Shown: piece after piece, positions 6,264-9,458 of the stretch | Layout of the letters: every line of letters starts with the position of its first letter | Position numbering within the stretch: position 1 is the first letter of the stretch | Assembly (NCBI GenBank): GCA_905235775.1 | Contig: CAJOMY010000062.1 | Span: 1-9,458 of the forward strand | Direction: 5' to 3' | Source of the DNA: an uncultured Bacteroidales bacterium | Lineage (GTDB): Bacteria > Bacteroidota > Bacteroidia > Bacteroidales > UBA932 | DNA length: 9,458 nucleotides | Position numbers and translations under genes: made by a program | The notes under the pieces: generated by a model | Seen by the model: only the letters and a program-made list of their open reading frames with translations | Told to the model about the DNA's origin: nothing | The model's database searches: none

Positions 6264-9167
6264 CTAATAGCCGAAAATCTCCTCCAGGCTCACTACCTGC
6301 ACGGGGCCGAGCGTGGAAAGGTACCGGGAGTCCATGTCCCGGATGTCGCCCAGGATGGCGTGGGTGTAGGTGCGGTCCTTGACCCACTCGCGTTGGGTAG
6401 CCACCACATCCTCGAGCGTCATGCCCTGCACCTGCCCGAAGACGGCCTTGTCGGTGGGCTCGGACAGGCCGAGGCGCCGGCAGGCCTGGTAGCTGCGCAG
6501 GACGTTCATCCCGGTGGTACGCTGCGTGCGCATGCGGCTGATCAAGGCGTCCTTGGCCACGGAGAAGGCCGCCTCGGACAAGGGCATGTCGTTGATGATC
6601 TGCGTGAATGCCTCCCCCGCCTGGCGCAGCTTGTCATTCTGCGTGGCGATATAGGCGGTGAAGGAATAACTGCCGTCGGCGAAGGACGGGGCAGCCAGGC
6701 GCGCCCGGGCCGTATAGGCCAGGCCGCGGGCCTCGCGCATCTCCTGGAAGACGATGGCGTTCATGCCGCTGCCGAAGTACTCGTTGAACAGGGCCACTCC
6801 GGCGGCATGGGACGCATCGAAGGTCTCTCCCCGGTCGGAAAAGCGCGTGTACTGCAACTGTTTGGCGTCATACTGCGCCAGCACGACGCGGTTCGCCGGC
6901 GTGGTCTGAAGGACCGCATGCCGCTCGGGCAGCATCCGGGCACCTTCGGCCACATGGTGATTTTCCGCCAGGATGCCCTTCAGCTCCTGCTCCGAAGCGG
7001 GGCCGTAGTAGAGCAATTCGTGGCCCTGGTCGAAAACCTCGCGCACCTTGGCGAGCAGCTCCTCGGAAGTCAGGGACAGGAGACGGGCGTCGCTCAAGGC
7101 GGAGGCGCGGACATACTCGGGGCCGTACTGGATATAATTGGTCAGCGCGGCGGCGCAGGAACCCTGCGAGCGCTTGGCGTCGGAGCGGCTCTTCAGCAGG
7201 TCGGCCTTGAGGTTGGCGAGGATCGCCTCGTCAGGCACGGCGTTCCGCACCAGGTCCTCGACGATGCGCAGGGCCTCGGGCAGGTTCTCATTCAGGCCGC
7301 GGATGCTGAAGGAACTCTGGAAAGCTCCGGCACCGGCGCTGAAAGAGCAGCCCAGGGCATACATCCGGGAGGCGATCCGGGCGGAACTCATCTCGGGCGT
7401 ACCGAGGTAGGACAGGTAGTCGAATGCCACGCCCAGGGCGGGATCCTGCTGCGTACCGCAATTGTATACACCGTTCAGCATGAAGATGTCGTTGATCTCG
7501 TTGTGCTTGTAAAGCACCTCGGAGCCCGGCGCCAGGGTGAAGCGGGACATGTCCTTGTCGAAGTCCACGAACACCGGCTCGATGGGTTTCACCTGCGAGT
7601 TCTGGATCTCGGCGAGGAAAGCGCTCGTCTTGTCGCGGTTGGTCACGATCGGAGTGATCTTCGGAGCGGAGATCTTCTGGATGGTCTTGTCCTCCCCCTG
7701 ACGCTTGTAGACCACGGCGTAGGCCTGCTCGCCCAGGTATTCGTTGGCGAAGGCCACGACATCTTCCTTGGTCACGGCGGCGAGCCGGTCAAGCTCCTTA
7801 CAGGCATCCTTCCAGTCGATGCCGTCGATGAAGGCATTCACGAACTGGCGGGCACGGGCGCTGTTGCTTTCCAGCTGGCGCATCTTGCTGAGCTTGATGT
7901 TGTTGAGCGTAGCTTCCAGGATCGACTCGTCGAAGTCGCCGCTGCGGAGCCGGGCCACTTCGGCGAGGACCAGGTCGCGCACCTCCTCCAGGCTCTGTCC
8001 CTGCTTGGGGGCGCCCATCAGCATGAAGGCTCCGTAGTCCGGCTGGCTCTGATAGCCGCCATAAACCGCCAGGGCTTTCTGCTGCTGATTGATATCGAGA
8101 TCCAGCAGGCCGGCCTGTCCGTTATAGAGGATGGAGCCGGCCATCTCGGCCACGGCGGCCGTCTTGAGGTCGGACGCACCGGGCAGGCGCCAGGCAATGG
8201 TGAGATCCTCGGCTTCCAGGCCATAGACATCGCGCACGACGGGCGTGGTGATCGGCGCCTCGGCCTCATACTTGAGCACGGGTACGGACGGATTCGGCTC
8301 CCAGTCGCCGAAATACTTCTCGATGGCGGCCACCATCTCGTCCGGGTCGAAGTCGCCGGCCACGCACACGGCTATGTTGTTGGGGACATAGTAGTTGGCC
8401 AGGTGCTTCTTGATATTGGTGATGGAAGGGTTCTTCAGGTGTTCCTGCGTGCCGATGGTGGTCTGCTGGCCGTAGGGATGGTGCGGGTAGAGCGCCCGGG
8501 CCATGGCTTCGTAGACTTTCTCGCCGTCGCGGGTCAGGGTCATGTTCTTCTCCTCATAGACGGTCTCGAGCTCGGTGTGGAAGCCGCGGACCACCAGATG
8601 GCGGAAGCGGTCGGCCTGGATCCGGGCCCAGTTGTCGATCTGGTTGGAGGGGATGTCTTCCGTGTAAACAGTCTCGTCGTCGGAAGTCCAGGCGTTGGTG
8701 CCGGAGGCGCCGATAATAGCCATCAGCTTGTCATACTCGTTGGGAATGGCGAGCTTGGAGGCCTCGTAACTGACGGAATCGATCTGGTGATAGATGGCCA
8801 GCCGCTCCGCCTCGTCCGTGGTCTTGCGGTAGACCTCGAACAGACGTTCGATCTCGTCGAGCATGGGCTTTTCGGCTGCATAATCGACCGTACCGAACTG
8901 CTCGGTACCCTTGAACATGATATGCTCGAGGTAGTGGGACATGCCCGTGGTCTCGGACGGATCGTTCTTGCTGCCCACCTTGACCGCGATGTAGGTCTGG
9001 ATGCGGGGCTGCTCCTTGTTCACGGACATGTAGATTTTCAGTCCGTTGTCGAGCGTGTAGATCTTGGCTTGCAGCGCATCGCCGGGCACGGACTCATAGC
9101 GCTTGCAGGAAGGCGCCGCAACCAGGAGGATGGCGGCGAGAGTCAAAATAAGTGATTTATTCATCAT
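6264..9167 (-). CDS. M16 family zinc metallopeptidase, predicted lipoprotein
   Basis: A 967-residue peptidase of the pitrilysin/insulinase type with two M16 halves. It starts with a lipoprotein signal peptide: basic start, hydrophobic stretch LILTLAAILLVAA and lipobox APSC, lipidated at Cys21. No acidic stretch follows the cysteine, so a periplasm-facing location is more likely than surface export (inference). The active inverted zinc motif is His78-Tyr-Leu-Glu-His82; the third ligand is probably Glu206 in ELETVYEE. A helical insert (about 95-145) separates them, a form I recall from large Bacteroidota M16 proteins. YYVPNNIAVCVAGDFD (259-274) belongs to the first M16_C domain. The second half has no HxxEH and is structural, but keeps the substrate-clamping REARGLAY (to Tyr818). 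Likely role: degradation of peptides in the cell envelope; substrate unknown. ATG 9164 is an equally possible start. A TTG extension to 9242 would hide the signal peptide and is unlikely. First gene of the pair with menA. Confidence 0.9.
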   Translation of the reverse strand: MMNKSLILTLAAILLVAAPSCKRYESVPGDALQAKIYTLDNGLKIYMSVNKEQPRIQTYIAVKVGSKNDPSETTGMSHYLEHIMFKGTEQFGTVDYAAEKPMLDEIERLFEVYRKTTDEAERLAIYHQIDSVSYEASKLAIPNEYDKLMAIIGASGTNAWTSDDETVYTEDIPSNQIDNWARIQADRFRHLVVRGFHTELETVYEEKNMTLTRDGEKVYEAMARALYPHHPYGQQTTIGTQEHLKNPSITNIKKHLANYYVPNNIAVCVAGDFDPDEMVAAIEKYFGDWEPNPSVPVLKYEAEAPITTPVVRDVYGLEAEDLTIAWRLPGASDLKTAAVAEMAGSILYNGQAGLLDLDINQQQKALAVYGGYQSQPDYGAFMLMGAPKQGQSLEEVRDLVLAEVARLRSGDFDESILEATLNNIKLSKMRQLESNSARARQFVNAFIDGIDWKDACKELDRLAAVTKEDVVAFANEYLGEQAYAVVYKRQGEDKTIQKISAPKITPIVTNRDKTSAFLAEIQNSQVKPIEPVFVDFDKDMSRFTLAPGSEVLYKHNEINDIFMLNGVYNCGTQQDPALGVAFDYLSYLGTPEMSSARIASRMYALGCSFSAGAGAFQSSFSIRGLNENLPEALRIVEDLVRNAVPDEAILANLKADLLKSRSDAKRSQGSCAAALTNYIQYGPEYVRASALSDARLLSLTSEELLAKVREVFDQGHELLYYGPASEQELKGILAENHHVAEGARMLPERHAVLQTTPANRVVLAQYDAKQLQYTRFSDRGETFDASHAAGVALFNEYFGSGMNAIVFQEMREARGLAYTARARLAAPSFADGSYSFTAYIATQNDKLRQAGEAFTQIINDMPLSEAAFSVAKDALISRMRTQRTTGMNVLRSYQACRRLGLSEPTDKAVFGQVQGMTLEDVVATQREWVKDRTYTHAILGDIRDMDSRYLSTLGPVQVVSLEEIFGY

Positions 9168-9274
9168 GATAAGTGAGTAATAGTCCAACCAACTGCACAA
9201 AAATACGAAAAATTCCGCTGATCGAATTTGCAATTTTCCCAAAAACTCGCTAATTTAGCGACGAAGTTTTTCAT
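9164..9274 (-). CDS. 36-codon upstream ORF, possible leader peptide
   Basis: An ATG at 9274 opens a 36-codon frame beginning MKNFVAKLASFWENC and ending GWTITHLS. Its TGA (9166-9164) overlaps the first ATG of the peptidase gene as ATGA, in a different frame. The product has no recognisable domain, and is too short and uncharged in the middle to call. The start is preceded by the AT-rich, purine-poor leader typical of Bacteroidota genes. If transcribed from the promoter near 9394 it would be translated just before the peptidase and couple to it. It could be chance: the start of a leader this AT-rich will often be open for 100 bases. Confidence 0.35.
   Translation of the reverse strand: MKNFVAKLASFWENCKFDQRNFSYFCAVGWTITHLS
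9198..9205 (-). promoter_or_regulatory. Possible proximal -7 element of the M16-menA operon
   Basis: The minus strand reads TATTTTTG, matching TAnnTTTG, 31 bases before the ATG at 9167. There is no TTTG at the usual -33 spacing; the nearest partial match, ATTG, is 25 bases away. If used, the leader would be short and the upstream ORF would not be transcribed. It also argues against a translation start at 9242. Confidence 0.35.
9241..9271. repeat. A/T-flanked inverted repeat within the upstream ORF
   Basis: AAAAACT (9241-9247) pairs with AGTTTTT (9265-9271). Inside, CGCT (9248-9251) pairs with AGCG (9257-9260) around AATTT, with a four-base bulge 9261-9264. On either strand the stem is followed by a T-run, so it resembles a weak bidirectional terminator. 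On the minus strand the same bases are codons 2-11 of the 36-codon frame. Confidence 0.4.
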
Positions 9275-9295
9275 AGTTTAAGTTTAGGTTAAGTA

Positions 9296-9327
9296 ACGGG
9301 TCCGTCGCAGGGATGCAACGGGCCCGT
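9296..9327. repeat. Strong 14-bp hairpin in the M16 leader
   Basis: ACGGGTCCGTCGCA (9296-9309) pairs with TGCAACGGGCCCGT (9314-9327) around the tetraloop GGGA. There is one G-U and one C-A pair on the plus strand; on the minus strand these swap roles, so both RNAs fold almost equally well. The plus-strand loop is of the stable GNRA type. No T-run follows on either side, so it is not an ordinary terminator. It lies between the distal minus-strand promoter and the upstream ORF. Confidence 0.6.
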
Positions 9328-9369
9328 GAATTTCATACGGGAGCGGGATGTCGGCATAATTGTAATCGG

Positions 9370-9401
9370 TAACTTTGTTTCCCCGAATTTTCGCAAAGTT
9401 A
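9370..9401. repeat. Inverted repeat of two TAACTTTG boxes
   Basis: TAACTTTG at 9370-9377 is repeated exactly in reverse as CAAAGTTA at 9394-9401, with 16 bases between. Each arm is a perfect TAnnTTTG -7 element pointing inward. The inner CGA/TCG bases (9384-9386 and 9391-9393) could extend the RNA stem past a six-base bulge. It may be a pair of convergent promoter elements, an operator dyad or both. Confidence 0.5.
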
Positions 9402-9424
9402 ATTCCCCGGTTTAGAGAGGGAAA
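9394..9424 (-). promoter_or_regulatory. Distal promoter of the M16-menA operon
   Basis: On the minus strand TAACTTTG (9401-9394) is an exact -7 match. TTTC (9424-9421) lies 19 bases upstream, three of four bases of the -33 box TTTG at the canonical spacing. This is the best-formed minus-strand promoter of the region. It predicts a leader of roughly 220 bases to the peptidase ATG, containing the 9296-9327 hairpin and the 36-codon ORF. Confidence 0.5.
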
Positions 9425-9443
9425 AAAAGCATTCATATCTTTG
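9411..9443 (+). promoter_or_regulatory. Outward promoter for a gene beyond the right edge
   Basis: TATCTTTG at 9436-9443 is an exact and typical Bacteroidota -7 element. TTTA at 9411-9414 stands 21 bases upstream where TTTG is expected. It points out of the window, so a plus-strand gene probably begins just to the right. An ATG at 9447 is too close to the predicted transcription start to call as a gene start here. Confidence 0.55.
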
Positions 9444-9458
9444 TAAATGACGAAAAAT

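Noticed and set aside
6099..9155. A 1018-codon open frame on the plus strand, opposite the M16 peptidase and part of menA
   Set aside because: It is exactly antisense to a well-supported gene. Its translation is rich in Gly, Val, His and Leu with no recognisable motif. Long antisense frames arise in GC-rich genes that avoid TTA, CTA and TCA codons.
9168..9242. N-terminal extension of the M16 peptidase to a TTG at 9242
   Set aside because: It would put 25 residues ahead of a textbook lipoprotein signal peptide, uses a rare start codon, and a -7 element lies inside it.

Overview
The window reads as chromosomal DNA of a GC-rich member of the Bacteroidota, probably a gut-type Bacteroidales. Three things point there. 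Gene starts lack Shine-Dalgarno sequences and sit behind short AT-rich leaders. Intergenic regions carry copies of the Bacteroidota -7 promoter element TAnnTTTG. The proteins (class II XylA, XylE-type symporter, MenA/MenG, a large lipoprotein M16 peptidase with an N-terminal helical insert) match that phylum's usual forms. The genus cannot be fixed from sequence reading alone.

Layout. Bases 1-126 hold no convincing gene, only a run of C-tracts (G-tracts on the minus strand). Bases 127-173 form the intrinsic terminator of a minus-strand xylose operon that is transcribed in the order xylB (4441-2963), xylA (2941-1622), xylE (1622-195). A compact divergent promoter region (4442-4553) separates xylB from a plus-strand tRNA-Gly(CCC) at 4554-4627. 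A strong hairpin follows the tRNA, and the menaquinone methyltransferase gene menG/ubiE (4665-5372) starts 12 bases after it. menG meets menA tail to tail, the two stop codons sharing a CTAG. menA (6262-5369) is the second gene of a minus-strand pair and follows by one base a 967-residue M16 zinc peptidase with a lipoprotein signal (9167-6264). The right end (9168-9458) is an AT-rich regulatory stretch with several promoter-like elements, two hairpins, a 36-codon upstream ORF whose stop overlaps the peptidase start, and an outward promoter aimed at a gene beyond the window.

How the genes work together. XylE imports D-xylose with protons, XylA isomerises it to D-xylulose and XylB phosphorylates that to xylulose 5-phosphate for the pentose phosphate pathway. 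No XylR-type regulator is in the window. MenA prenylates 1,4-dihydroxy-2-naphthoate and MenG methylates the resulting demethylmenaquinone, the last two steps of menaquinone synthesis; here they lie on opposite strands, so they are not in one operon. The peptidase has no known link to quinone synthesis.

The coding content is ordinary housekeeping and sugar catabolism. I saw no mobile element, CRISPR array, toxin-antitoxin pair or defence system. The less explained material is in the intergenic regions, chiefly the leader of the M16-menA operon.
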